From positions 25,606,001-25,670,000 of the forward strand of contig OZ316892.1 in NCBI GenBank assembly GCA_973895155.1: 64,000 nt of DNA, given 5' to 3'. The notes under the pieces were generated by a model. That model was not told the DNA's origin. It did not search any database and saw nothing but the letters and a program-made list of their open reading frames with translations. A program made the position numbers and the translations under genes. The DNA comes from Marsupella aquatica (taxonomy: Eukaryota > Marchantiophyta). Below, piece by piece: positions 10,801 through 23,639 of the stretch. Position 1 is the stretch's first letter, and each line of letters opens with the position of its first letter.

Positions 10801-13696
10801 TTTCCTGGAGAATACACACCAAAAACAGAGTGCAGTCAAGTCAACAATTTGCTCAGCGAAAAGTCCAAAATGCTCAGCGAAAAGTCTAAAAAGCTGACTT
10901 GAAAAAAGCCATAAAGTAAGGTCCATTTGAGAACCTGATGCACAACAGCCGAACGAAAATTAAGGTCCCTCAAGACGATAGACAGCAATTCCTTGATCTC
11001 TGTGGCAAGAAATAATGATCAGACACTCCAGATTAGTAATTACAAGTATTACTAAGAATATATCCACCATCACTTGTTGCCAAAGTCGCTTCCCACACAC
11101 AAGGGGCCTCTATAGATATTCCACAAAGGGGTCAACAAACAAGAAAGGAAGGAATAACGACGAGTATGCTATCAATGGCAAAGGATAGCACTACACAAAG
11201 TACAACATCTGCTACTAACAAGAAAATGAAAGATTTGGTCTGTCTCTCTGACTATGTAGTTTACAGATATAATAATCTCGTTGCCATAACCCACATGGGT
11301 GCGAGCCTATTCAAATGCTGGACAATTTCAAACACCTCTACAACAAGCCCAAGTAGTGTTAACCTCGATTGTCCAGTGTGTCAGGAACGACCAAAACAGC
11401 TGAAAAATGCCCACGGGTAATGGAGTCCAACGAGAGCTCCTCAGTCAGCACCCAGTCCCAGATTGAATAGAGGTCATCGCAAACCTATGAAAACCCACAA
11501 GAAGTTGCAGAGTCAGGACCAATACCGATATGTATGGAACCTAGAAGTTGGGGTCATTCTTCAAAAAATGGGCAGAAATGATGTCCAACTCAATGAATGT
11601 TGGGTCAAATGGGAATTGCTTCTGTAATGCTTGCCTGTTGCAAAGGGTATTGTTGCGTGACGTTCAAATGTCCTCTGCAAATTGGCCGCCTTAAGACATA
11701 TGGTTCACTCACTGCAATTTTAAGGGCCTCGTCGCCGAATATGTACTTCCGGTACTTAATCGCGTTCAACACCGAAGTCTGTAGAGAGGCTTCAATGTTG
11801 GACTTTGAATCCTCTGGTTCTAGCCTCACCTCCACATGAATTTCCAGGTCTGGTCCATCATGAACTTCGCGCTTAGGTTCAGTAGGGCTCTTGAGTTCAG
11901 GCTCCGTAGGAGTCTGACTGTCAAACAGCTTTTGGATTTCTGCTACGGGTACTTTCAACGTCTCGTCTTCAGAATCCTCAACAATTTCTTCACCCGGGTC
12001 CTTCCTTGTTTCTTCTTCGGAATCTTCAACAATCTCTTCGGATTCCTTTCGAGTTTCTTCCTCGGAGTCTTCAACGATCTGTTCTTCAAGTTTGCTGGGG
12101 GACCCTTCCTTTACGTCTGCAACAATCTCCGGTTCAGATTCCTTGGCAACTTCATGTTCAGGTTCCTCACTTGCCTCTTCTTTATGGTCTGGACCGAGTT
12201 CATATACTTCTGTAGCCCGTCCTGGTGGAGAGATACAACTAAGTCAGATGAATCAGATGAGTGCTCGAGTCATAAAAGACACTACATGCCAGGCATTACT
12301 AATGGGTTCATGCTGGCATATCAAATGAAGTGGTCACCTACTTGTGGGGGTGGAGCGATGGTCATCTTCAACCGGACTGCTTGTCGGGGTCAAGAGTTTA
12401 GGAACTTGTGCATCAACTTGAGACGGTGGATTGTTTACCACCACTTCCGTCCATGAAAAAGATTCCTCCTCGTTCAGTTCAATACTTGTCCAATCCTTTC
12501 GATGAACCTGATCAACCGGTCCAACATCCGTTGAAAATTAGTGTCAAATGCTTCCCTAGCCGGTAACGGTATAACCTAACTTTGCCTTTTCGAATTACAT
12601 TAAGACTCACAAAGCTTCAATTTATTTATCAACAATCAGATTATTCGGTTACCTTTGGAGATCCTTCTTGGTCGGGTACAAAAGATTCCATTTTCAGCTG
12701 TAACTCAACCTGAACACAAGACACGAACAAACTTCAAAAGACAGATCTGAAAAAAACGAGAAAAGTAACAAGAAACGTGTACTTCGCTATTTGTAATCTC
12801 TGATTATTTAAGAACGCAAAACGAGGGCATGTCTCGTGTACTTGAAGTTTGAAGAAGAGAAGGCTTACCATCTGACAAATCTCATCACGTTCAGCCTTTC
12901 TGGACCCAGATATCGGTCTTCTTGAGGTCTGCGAGAAAAAGTTGGCAATTTAGTGAGAGATTGATCCAGATATAATCATTTTTCGTTACCAACAAAGCTT
13001 TGACAAGATCTGCAAACCTCCGGCTGAAAAAATGAAATGATAACCAGACAGGGTAGATTCATACACACAGACCCCTTGCTCGGCAACTGACCCTTTCTTC
13101 CTCTGCTTGTTCTCAATAAAGCCCGGAACCGAGATGTGCTGTGCTATGCAATGAGGTATAACCAAGGGAGATTGTGCAGTTGCAAGACCAATACGCAAGT
13201 TTGCTGAGCCTGCCATACAATCATCATGCACTCACAAATCAGCAACTAGTGAACATGGTGGTATGAGAATGATAAATGAGCAGTCCTCGCTCAGAATCCC
13301 GCTACCATATAAAGGATAGGAAGTGTCTACATTCTATAGCCGTCCAGCTGCACCTATCACCACTGATCTGCCAAAGGACTTCATATCAAAGTAAGCCAAA
13401 GGAATATACCGAAGTTGATCACCACAATATCGGATCCACTTTCAGCAATTAGCTGTGATGGCGCAATGGACCGAATATCCTGCGTCGGACACGCACATGT
13501 CATGCCCCAAAGCATCCTCAGAGACATACAGAAACACATGACACGGGATTGATTATATGCATGACCACGGGTAGCAACATTCAACAAAAGACGAGCACTT
13601 ATTTCCCACATCGGTCATCAAAGATAAAAACATCCAACACATGCAGCTACTCTAGGCAGTGGGGTAACGAGAATTAGAGCTCTCCACACATACCAT
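7819..13696 (-). CDS. ARP9: Actin-related protein 9
   Basis: Plant ARP9 has an actin fold and nuclear, chromatin-linked roles are assumed for the family. I could join 21 coding exons in phase into 770 residues: 13694-13696, 13410-13479, 13065-13209, 12990-13023, 12869-12928, 12653-12709, 12342-12507, 11635-12221, 11364-11484, 10935-10999, 10715-10804, 10499-10549, 10141-10272, 9648-9737, 9164-9234, 8800-9029, 8626-8669, 8406-8455, 8251-8296, 8086-8136, 7819-7968. Landmarks are 'IAPSQLIAESGSDIVVIN' (N-terminus), 'KYRKYIFGDEALKIAV', 'AATFGNGISTACVVNMGAQ', 'DVSRCLLWIQ', 'PIMGLFYPSLLAPEEYP', 'KLFASIQL/VGGTAYTRGLV' and 'CWKGGAVLGILDF'. It is longer than the roughly 600 residues I recall for Arabidopsis because of an acidic insert in the 587-base exon. 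Introns after 11635 and 10715 start with GC. The end of the 13065-13209 exon was chosen to keep phase and is the least certain junction. Confidence 0.92.
10713..10714 (-). other. Non-canonical GC splice donor, ARP9 intron 11
   Basis: The exon ends '...TGT ATT GAG' followed by 'gcaagt'. The next exon begins 'GAC GGT GTT' at 10549, giving 'CIE|DGVTIP', the expected actin-family continuation. The nearest GT, three bases further, would break the frame. Confidence 0.8.
11633..11634 (-). other. Non-canonical GC splice donor, ARP9 intron 8
   Basis: The exon ends '...TTG CAA CAG' and is followed by 'gcaagc', a typical GC-donor context. Splicing to the acceptor before 11484 ('tttcatag') joins 'PLQQ' to 'VCDDLYSIWDWV' in phase, as expected for ARP9. 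Reading through gives a stop within 10 codons, and no GT donor lies nearby. Confidence 0.8.
11905..12080 (-). repeat. Acidic tandem motif inside ARP9
   Basis: Within the long ARP9 exon, three successive units of about 16 residues of the form 'EEIVEDSEEETRK' follow each other, between 'SKLEEQ' and 'LKVPVAEIQ'. They form most of a Glu/Asp-rich insert absent from the core actin fold, probably a disordered linker. Confidence 0.8.
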
Positions 13697-15094
13697 CGTA
13701 TCCCCCCTCCTCTGCTCGATGTAGCTCAGCTTTTGGGGCACTTATTCATATCAGTGTCCCAGCGTATTGCCGACTGTAACGAAAAAAACTCGCAAATTAC
13801 CTGTACATAAAGTCCACCCAGTTGTGAATGTTGAGAATTTTCTAGTAGTTTGTTACATTCGTAAAAATTGAATGCTCTCCCTAACGAAAGTGCTATCCGT
13901 TCGTCCGTCTCTCTTCGGGGAGAAATTGCATGGGACAGGGAAGAACCGGGCAAGATTCTTAATTTTTTTCGGTTTCCTGCTGGACCTTGAAACCCGGGAG
14001 TCCCAATAGCCTCAGCGACGTTCAAGTCAACGGAAGGAACCATCATTGCATAAATTTTAGTCCGTCAAATTCAAAGATAAATGAGTGCTCGCAAAGACAG
14101 AGTGTTTGGAGAGCTAAGATTTCTTTGGGGGAGCTTGAGAAAATGCTTCGACCTAGTTGCGAACTTTACAATATGTACAAGGAGAGAGTACAACGAGAGG
14201 CAACAACACTACAGCGAGAGATAACGCTACCGTTCCTCTAGGGTTTCAAAGTGTAGGGTTTTCAACGTATAGGGTTCATTTAGTTTCTCCTGAGGGTGAA
14301 CCATTTCACCAAATTGAGGACGGGACGTATTCAACAGTGCAAGACGCAGTGCCGAGCACCACACAGAAAAGCGGAGAAAAGAGTTTCGATGCAGGAAGAA
14401 TGATAAGTGCGAAGGAAGGGATGAAGGAAGGCAATTTGACCTCAAATGTCGAATGAGTGCATGTGCGCGTGAAGCTTTGCTTCTGCCAAACCCTTACTAG
14501 CTTTGCCTAGAGACTGCCTGCTCATAAACCCTTACAATGTGGTACACGGTGAAGAACCGACGTTGGCCTTCCCATTTGTATTGGAAGGTACTTGTTGAGT
14601 TGGGCGATGGGTTTTACAAATCTAGAACCTCCCATCTTCTCTCGTCCATTCCGCCACGAGTTTCGGCTCACAGGTGAAGATCGAATCGAGCCATCTCCAC
14701 ACCTCCAAAGTAATTTTCGAACGAGGTTTCGAGACAGTCACTCCCACTCTGAGTTATGGACATTCTGTTTCCTCGAAAAGACGTTTTCATTCGCCACCAA
14801 AAACCCAAGAGAGATTAGGTTAGGGACTATTAAGATGGCTCAAAAAATAATTAATTGTAGAAGGTTTCTGACCTGAGACAAAATTTTAGGAAGTGTTTAT
14901 TAAGAAACTTGGGAAAACATTTACACTGCATATTTCAGAATAATCTATGTATTTTAATGTTGATTTATCACGTACATTGTTTCAAAGTACATGATGCAAT
15001 CTAGAGAAATTATTTATTGTGCCTAATTTGGAAAAAATGTTACCTTTTCATGCAGGCATGCACAAACCTGATCATCCCTAGGGTACATAATAAG

Positions 15095-15214
15095 GTTTCA
15101 TCAAAATATGACATAAATGGTGTACCACATCCCTCCATATCATGATAACCTCTTTATTTTCTTTAAATCAATGAGTGCACACCATATATTACCATATTTT
15201 GATGTGTGATTACC
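15095..15214 (-). mobile_element. MITE-like element, degraded copy
   Basis: About 120 bases match, on the opposite strand, the segment at 57612-57729, which has matching inverted ends. Here the right end 'ATTTTGATGTGTGATTACC' is intact and the left end is eroded to 'CATCAAAATATGAC'. No coding capacity. No clear target duplication. Confidence 0.55.
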
Positions 15215-16298
15215 GGCCGGCAGGGCATAATAAGCTAGACCAAGGATAAGATACGAGCCTCCAGCCCCCCCCCCCCCTGCTCCAGAGTGTGAACGAGGGG
15301 GAAGCAATGAAAGCGGTCAGCAGCAGTAATTGAACCTCAGTAAAGCTTCCAAGATGGCAGGGTTCCAGCTTGGCTGGTGTTTTAATGTTCAAACCAATCA
15401 TGCTTATGTCTTGTCTTATTACCTAAAAATGTCTCACAACCATAGAGGACCAATTGTAGGACAAGTTTTCCATCTAAATCATGTAATATGTAATCTCACT
15501 TTTTCTTTCTAAGGTTCTTATGAAAACTCATGAATTCTGATAGGAAACCTTCACAAGCTGTTAAATTATGGTAACATGTTTTAAGCATGAGATTGGCCTA
15601 AGTAAGGGTGCCATTGCACACTTTTTCCTTGCTCACTGTTGCACTCCTTGAAATCCAATTGTCAAGCCGGCTCATTGACTCTCTGTAGTGTCTGGCTCAT
15701 TGACTCTCTCACTTATGCTCCACACTCACATTCAATATCATGTACTATCAACATTATTGTGCAACTCATGGGTGTTTCACTGGTTTCTTCTATAGTATGA
15801 GTTGCAGGGTAGCTTTTGGGAGTATCTGCAGCACTTCTATCTACTTCCCAATGGATGTCCATCCTTGAACAACTAGTGGCATTCCAGCCCTTCTACCCAT
15901 TGCATCCTCATGGATCTCGTGGTTTGTCCAAAAGCATTATCTTACTTTGGTTCCTGCAGAAATTGGTTCTGACAACCCAATTTTCCTGTCTAAATTAAGT
16001 TCAGACAAAGGGATAGTGTCCTGCTTTCGACAAACTGCTTTTTGCCCATGACCTAATACCCTCAGTCCTATCTCCTTGCAACTTTGTTGAACTAGACAAT
16101 AATTTTCTGTAAAGTGACAAAACCTGGTGAATGGTCTATTATTTTGAGTTGGGTCATACTGATAGTAAGCTAAGCTTCCAACTTTAAGACCAATCATTAT
16201 TATGGCAAAAAGTTATGTATCATGAATTTACTTAAAGATCAATCATTATTATCTATCATGAATTTTGTAGTCCATAATTTTTTCTGTCTCTAACCTCA

Positions 16299-16321
16299 AC
16301 TACTACTACTACTACTACTAA
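16299..16321. repeat. (TAC)n microsatellite
   Basis: Seven successive ACT/TAC units in the ARP9-ARP3 spacer. Confidence 0.9.
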
Positions 16322-17036
16322 GTTATAAGGTCCATCCAATTTTTGAGGCTTGAGACCCCTTAATATAGTATAGCATGTTCATCCTGGAACATGTCTCTTT
16401 CATTGTCTTATAGTGATGTGTAATTCACCTAATTTAGTTATGATAAAAGAAGAGAGTAGTATGTAAAGTATATGTTGTGATAGTCAACTCAATAAAACCA
16501 TAAATTTTGTGAAGGAAACCACGAGGAGAACTTAGTACATCAGATGTGCACATTGTTCAAAATCATTTCTCCATTCTCATGAGAAAAGATAGAGTCCACT
16601 AAGGATTGATTGAAAAGGAAAGAGTAAGCATTTATGAAGGGAGCCAAAATAAATTCAAAATAATCTAAGCTAATAAATTTAAAAGGGGTCCAAAAGTTAA
16701 TTCAAAATCTAATTAATAATTAATACAAAGGATTCACCTTGTTAGGGCACATTAAAATCAAAATGATACAAAATCTCAATAAGACAAAACAGAAAAGTTG
16801 TATTCACCATAGAACTTTTAATTATTTTGTCACTAAACATGTTCTAATTCACAATATTGCCAATCTGTATTTATGAAAATGTCTGTATATGTATGACAAG
16901 TTTACCAAGATAATTAAGGGAACTATATATGGAAATTGAGATATTTTTGTAAATACAAAAAAAATCATGATAATATTGTAAATTCAAACCTCTTTACTGC
17001 CAATATGAATAAATTCAAATATCTTCACTGACAATG

Positions 17037-17208
17037 TACTTAAAAGTTGATTCAGCATATATGTCAAAATTTCTCGGTACCTTTGTATTTTAGACCCCCT
17101 AATAATCAGAGTTTAATCTACTTAAAAGTTGATTCAGCATATATGTCAAAATTCCTCGGTCCGGGGGAAGTGACTCACGAATAATTTGGTTCGGTCCGGG
17201 GGAAGTGA
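17037..17208. repeat. Direct repeats upstream of ARP3
   Basis: A 42-base segment containing 'AAAAGTTGATTCAGC' occurs at 17037-17078 and 17119-17160 with one mismatch. An 18-base 'TCGGTCCGGGGGAAGTGA' follows at 17156-17173 and 17191-17208. They lie 580-750 bases upstream of the ARP3 start and could belong to its promoter or be debris of a duplication. Confidence 0.85.
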
Positions 17209-17787
17209 AGGGACCTCTTGTCCTGCCCTGTCGTGCTGAGCTCAGGCTTTTCGAGTACAGTACTATTGGTACCTTAAATCTCGTCCACTATACACTACGT
17301 GCTTGGTCTCCTCGAGACCCACAGCAATCGATTGGTTTCAGCAGACTGATGAAACGAAGGTGACGACTTATTTTAGTGTGGGTGTTGACTCCCCGCCTTG
17401 CCCGGAACGTGCATGCTCGTTGGATGAATGCAGAGTTGAATCGAGTTTCAATGTGTAAGGAGCTGCTTGATAATTGAGGAAGGGCTAGAAAATTGCACTC
17501 TGGAGTCAAACAAGCTGCCAAGATCTGCTCTGGGTGCAGCAGACGAGTTTTAGGGTGGACTGGAGAAATTGGAGTTTGGAGCTGGTTTGTGGGGGGATGA
17601 AAGGTTGTTTGTACGGGATGAAATTTGTATCCTTCCGTGATATGAAGGTGGAGGAGCAGAAGATGAAATGAGGATGGAGGACGGAGGGGGCAGAATTGAT
17701 GGTTAGCGGAGTGGGTCCTGCCTGAGCCGAATTGGTAGTGGGGAGGTGAGTGGGTAAGATCAGTGGTGGTCCTGGTGGTGGAGGGTC

Positions 17788-20700
17788 ATGGATCCCACGT
17801 CACGGCCTGCGGTTGTCATCGATAATGGCACCGGGTATGTAGGTTTCACTTCTATTTTTGCAGCAACCGTTCCTTTTCTGTCTCTCATAGAAATGTCAGT
17901 TCTCTTATCTGTCTTCAGGGAGACTTCAGATCCCGTGACCTCTGGAGACTTTGCTAGCCTCTGCAATTGTCAAATTCCAGCTGTTGGTTCTAAGCAGAGC
18001 AACGCAAATGATTTTCTTCTACATTGTCTGGCAGGTATACGAAGATGGGGTTTGCAGGGAACGTGGAGCCCTGTTATATAATCCCTACCGTGGTGGCTGT
18101 GAATGAGTCATTTCTCGGGGTCCCGTCCACTCCAACTGGGAAGGGAGGATGGGGCGGTGCTGCTCTCCACAGCGCAGGCGTGATGGCTGATCTGGACTTT
18201 TTCATCGGTGACGAAGCTTTGGCTCGAAAAGACGCAAATGCTTACACTTTGAGTTACCCTATTCGTCATGGCCAGGTTCTATTCTGTCCTTTCGATTATT
18301 GTCTGAAAAGGATTTTCTCATTTCTGAGCTTGCAGCGGGGAAAAATGTCATAGACAGGCGTTGGTGGGTTTGAAGTACTGAACAGAATGACCTGGGTCGT
18401 AATGTTCACAACTTGCTCGCCCGTCATCGACCATTGAGTTTTAGAGTCCAAAATTGAGGCAAGGAACGGAAACTCAGAAGCGGGTGGTCAGTCATATGCT
18501 AAACCCAACTATAGAGAGAAATAAGTGGTGACTGTGAAATTACTCTACATTGGACTCGAACGAACGTTAGGGCGTAAGGTTTCAGAGTCTGGCTCATTAT
18601 ATTTTTCTCTGTCATGCCGGAGGCACTTTAAACGAATAATTTGGTTCGGACAATCATTTGTGTTGGAATACTAAATGTTAATCAGGAACTCCTTGGCACA
18701 ACCAGTATTTTCTCGGAGAGAAATGTAAGGAACTGAGTTGGAATGCTCTCACCTTGGGCTAGTACCACTATTTTCCACAGCAAAGAAATGCATCAGTCAC
18801 GGATACGGCAGCCAATTCGGCCTTGAAATAATGTTATCAGATCGTCGTGAGCCTTGGTTTGTGACTGGGGCAACTGTTAGGTTAGGCCTGTCTCTCACCT
18901 CCTGTGCGAAACAAATTTGACTTGTTGTGATGAGACATGTATGGTCGAACTCTGTCCCAAAAGCTGCACGTTAGCACTTCCCTTGAGCCATTTCAGGATC
19001 TCCTCGGTACAAACCTATTCATGCCCGCAGTAGTTCAAATCCATGTGATGTGATGAAATGGGAAGTGCGGTCTAAACTGGAAAATTGCAACTCATGTCCA
19101 CTCCACCTTGGGTTTAAGAGCAGCATAATGAAACAGAGCTCCATATCTGACTTCAATTTTGTTGACAGGTTGAGAATTGGGACACTATGGAAAGGTTTTG
19201 GCAGCAATGCATCTTTAACTATTTGCGCTGCGATCCTGAGGATCACTACTTCTTACTTACTGAGAGCCCGCTCACCGCACCCGAGACCCGGGAATACACA
19301 GGAGAGATTATGTTTGAGACCTTCAATGTCCCTGGCCTATACATCGCAGTGCAGGCTGTGTTAGCCCTTGCTGCTGGCTACACGACTTCGAAGGTTGGTT
19401 TTTGATACCCCAGTTGTTTATAAAAGGATGATTTTCAAAATTATGTATGTCATAGTTGTCATGTTGAGTATTACTCGTCTCACGACATGAAATGGTAGAT
19501 GTCGTTGGTTTGCTTTTCTGATACTTATGATATGTGAGTTCCACGCTGAAATGAGCATTGTTGTTTTGAAGTTAATTCTTAGAGTTTCACCTGGCAGTGT
19601 GAAATGACAGGGGTTGTTGTGGATGCGGGCGACGGCATGACTCATGTGGTGCCAGTAGCGGATGGATATGTGATTGGAAGCAGCATCAAATCAATACCCA
19701 TTGCTGGTCGTGACTTGAATAATTTTATACAGCAGCTCATGCGTGTAAGCTTGTTTCCTCAGAATACCAAATATATAATGATCCTGTCATGAAAACCATG
19801 AAAGTTGTGGCCAACCTTGTGGTGCAGAATAGATCTTAAAGCTGGGAAGTGAGGTGTATGGTGATGAAGCACGAAGTGAAAGAAGCACCTGGGGTCAACT
19901 AATGAATCTGTTGGAGACCTCAACTCTTTCTTTTGTAATGAGGTGCGGATCCCTAGCTGAATCCCGTCGTTTGGTGATCCTTGTCGGGATCATATCGCAG
20001 GAGCGTGGAGAAAATCTGCCGCCCGAAGATTCATTGGACATAGCAAGACGAATTAAGGAGACTTATTGTTACACATGTGCTGACATCGTAAAGGTGTCTA
20101 CTTTTGCACCTTCAATCTCACAAATGCATAGCACGAGGGTCTACATTCCTATAGCCTAGTGCTGATATGGATTGAAAATGTAGTGTAAGACTATCATTGG
20201 TAGCCTGAAGTCGTCGAAGTAGTCCTAAGGAGGTGGAGCCACCAGTGCATAGATAGGCAAATTGTGCTCAGTCAAAAGATAAATGTTGGTATATCAATTG
20301 TGCACTATTTGGGTCTTGAAAATTGTCAATGCCTGCACCTTTGGTAGCTTTGCATTATTGCACCCACGCTAGGTGAAGGCTTATAATTTAGTTGAATTTT
20401 TGTTTTCTTAGCTCTGCTTGGGAGGACGGTCTTGATTTGAATGTGATCAGTCAAAATGGCTACGAATGCTCCCTGGACGCTTATGACATACTGGCTTGTG
20501 TGATCCAGGAGTTCGGCAAGCATGACAAAGAACCTGCAAAGTATATCAAGAAGTGGACAGGCACAAATTCTAAGACCAACATGCCTTACTCATGCGATGT
20601 AGGATATGAACGGTTCCTTGCGCCAGAGGTATGACTCCAGATCAATTCAAAATGTAAGGAATAGGTTAAAAGAATTGTGCATCCAATATGTTTCGGAATC

Positions 20701-22251
20701 CAATTGTTCCTCCTAGTATAAGCTGCGAGCTTCTGTGGACAGTGGAGGCCGATTGATCTCGGCGGGGATTATGGATGAAAGTAGCGTGTACTTGCTTGTG
20801 AGCCTCTATGAACCCCTGAGGATTGAGAACGGATGGGAAAGGGAGATTGTTGGTTCAATGTTTCATGGACCACAAGTAATGGCTGAGTGGTGCGTTTCTC
20901 CCTGTTATTGCAGGTCTTTTTTTCTCCGGAGATCTACAGCAGTGACTTTACGGTCCCTCTTCCTGAAATTGTGGACAAATGCATACAGAGTTCTCCTATT
21001 GACACTCGACGAGCTCTGTACAAGGTTTGCTCATGAATCTTTTCTACTTTCGCTATCTAGTGCCTTGTCTTCAGTCAGTCTACGATAGGTCCAACAGGTA
21101 GGCAACGGATTGGCACACACCTAGTTAATTCGTGCTGGTCTGAGATGCCCAACTCCCACCAGTTTTCGAGTTTTTGCTACCAAGGTTCAAGAAACGGTCT
21201 AAAAGACCTGAAGCGTCCCTGTTTCCTCTCATTGCCACGTGGTACAGCTAATGAATCCAGCTTAGACGTGTTCTGGCTGGGATGGTTGAGTATGTGGCTA
21301 GGTGGCTGCTACTTCTGCTGGTTGTTTAGCTAAATGCTCAATAGGATATTGAAGGAAGGAACAATTACGGATCTACCGCAATGACTTTATTGTGGTTTTA
21401 GGCATATCGATTGATACGGTGGCAATTAGAATTCTTAGCATTTTAGGAGCAGACTATTTGGAAGAATCTTGAGTATTGACCTCGGTGGACTGAGTTGCAA
21501 TGCTAAGTAGACCGAGTAGTGATAGAATTCTGATTCCATGCAACTTGTTTGGGGCTAACATTTTCTGCAACGGTTTTCTGACATTGACTATGGCAACTCC
21601 GTCAGAACATTGTTCTTTCTGGAGGCTCGACAATGTTCAAGGACTTCCAAAGAAGACTTCAACGTGATGTTAAAAAGATCGTGGATGCACGAGTTACTGC
21701 ATCCGAGTCTCGAAATGGTGGAAGTCATAAGGTCTTTATTCTGGTTATAGCCATTTATTTTCTTCTCGGTTTCTTTATCCTAAAAGCTGCACGAGAATCT
21801 GTGGGAAAGTAATGTTCGCTGTCTGTCTCTCGACTGACGTAAGCGTTGGAAAGACGATGTGGGCATTTTCTGTTCGCTCGAGTCTATGTGAAAGGTTTCT
21901 GATTCTGCTGTACTTGTGTGCAGTCCCAGGCTGTGGATGTAAATGTCGTTGGGCATCACATGCAACGGTATGCTGTGTGGTTTGGAGGCTCCGTCCTTTC
22001 TTCTACCCCTGATTTTTATAAGGTGACGAGTTCTTCTTAGCCCTTGCATCCTTTTGCATGTTTAAATTTCTGCAACTAACATTCAAAGGAAAGCGACAAC
22101 CCGTAAATGACGTAATAGCCTTTTAAGAGACACACAGGCGATTGATATTGAGCTATTGGGTTTTGTGCAGGCATGTCATACCAAGGCAGAGTACGAAGAA
22201 TATGGATCAAGCATATGTAGAACCAACCCTGTCTTCAAGGGAATGTATTGA
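17788..22251 (+). CDS. ARP3: Actin-related protein 3 (Arp2/3 complex subunit)
   Basis: ARP3 is one of the two actin-like subunits of the Arp2/3 complex, which nucleates branched actin filaments in the cytoplasm. Ten exons join in phase to 429 residues, close to the usual plant length: 17788-17834, 18035-18275, 19169-19393, 19598-19744, 20001-20093, 20509-20628, 20914-21024, 21606-21731, 21924-22022, 22171-22251. Visible hallmarks: '[19 protein letters not shown]' (phosphate loop 1), '[15 protein letters not shown]', '[19 protein letters not shown]' (phosphate loop 2), '[15 protein letters not shown]', '[14 protein letters not shown]' and the C-terminus '[12 protein letters not shown]'. All introns are GT-AG. 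The start codon follows 'GAGGGTC' and the first exon ends inside the NGTG loop. No lesion seen. Confidence 0.97.
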
Positions 22252-22981
22252 GTTGTAAAGTTGGAGGAGAATGCAATGTTGCACTCTTCCATTGCTTGTT
22301 CATTGTAGCAGAGAGTGCAGCCTTGCATTGTCTTCCTTGATTTGTTATAGACCTCAAGGTAACTGCGGAATCGAGGTATCAGTACCCATGGGAATATTGT
22401 AGAGTGTGAGTTTCATTACTAGATGACAACTCTTTCCCAGTAGCAGCACTTGATGCTTAGGAGAATTTCTAAATGAGTAGGAAAATTTTCGTTGGCTACT
22501 GAAAATGTTTCTTGTTTCCCAATCTCAAACAAATAGTGCTGTTTCAATACATCCCGAGCTCCAAAACCAGCGAACTACAGTAGACAGCTTATGCAAGCTG
22601 TGAGATCTGTGCTTTACCAGTATGGGATGAATCTGTTCTTCAAGAAGATATGTTAGCAGAACATGGCCCACAGCCCGTGGAACTGATTTTGATACTTTCA
22701 CCTTTTTGGAGGTAGACGTCTTATTGAGTTTATTCATTCCCTATTCCCTTTGCATGTCCTCTTGTATAAGACATCGGATGAATGGGAGTTGGAAGATAAG
22801 AGATTCAGAATTTGGCTCCAAACGTTGGATTTGAACAACTAGGAACGGAAAGGAAGGTACCCCATGACGTGCGGAGCGGATGCAAGACGGATTCTCAATT
22901 CATCATTTTTTATTGTTTGTTGTTTTCTTTGAAAAATTCGAAAGTGGATTTTCACTAGAATCCTGCAACCTCCGTGTTGGG

Positions 22982-23073
22982 AACCGCGCTGACCCGTAAA
23001 GTTTCAGCAAAAGTATCATCAGGTGAAAACCGCGCTGACCCGTAAAGTTTCAGCAAAAGTATCATCAGGTGAA
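22982..23073. repeat. 46-base tandem duplication
   Basis: Two identical 46-base copies containing 'CGCGCTGACCCGTAAAG' lie head to tail (22982-23027 and 23028-23073). Confidence 0.95.
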
Positions 23074-23639
23074 AGTAGTATTCTGGGTGTTCTAAAACAG
23101 GATCTAGAGAACCTTAAGCCGACAGCCGTGAGTTCGTCATGCTGGGTGGTAGCGTGAGATCTGGCCAACCCGCCGCCCAGTTTTCGTAATGGCCTCCAAA
23201 GTATCAAAGTACAGCTCGGGCAGCACACAGGAAGGGGAGACATCAATGCCCTCGAAACCGGACTGAACAGCCATCCCTGAATTTGTGGACGTTGTATTCT
23301 AAATTTTTCAGTGGGGAACTTCAACCAAAATTTGAGCATCTTCGACAATCAGTCTTCGCAAGTTTGTTGCCTGTTCTGCCACCACTATTGCTACTTTGAT
23401 CTGGATATCATCAAGGTCTCTTGCTTCGTGAAACAAATTTGCAAAGATTGATAAAGTTTCACAAAGGCATAGTGAACAGACTGTGTTTAGGGGAACACAC
23501 TAAAACTTTAGTGCACTTTAGTTTTGTCACTTATTTTGAGTCTCTCCAATACAAGTTCTCTCTATCTCTCAATTGGTTTTGTAACAATGAGCCTCAGTTA
23601 TTAAGGGATTTCCTATTATCTAAGCAAATATCGCTTGGA

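Larger units (their letters stand above)
13697..17787. other. Intergenic region between ARP9 and ARP3
   Basis: This 4.1-kb region must contain both promoters, since the genes point outward. No coding exon is convincing. It holds a C-run at 15263-15276, a MITE-like segment at 15095-15214, a TAC microsatellite at 16301-16320, an AT-rich block at about 16440-17080, and two pairs of direct repeats near 17.04-17.21 kb. Confidence 0.5.

Noticed and set aside
11836-12456. 206-codon plus-strand frame rich in Phe and Leu
   Set aside because: It is the complement of the Glu/Asp-rich ARP9 exon (GAA/GAG read as TTC/CTC).
20392-20508. In-frame extension upstream of ARP3 exon 6
   Set aside because: It is open by chance; the acceptor 'atccag' at 20508 gives the conserved '[15 protein letters not shown]' join.
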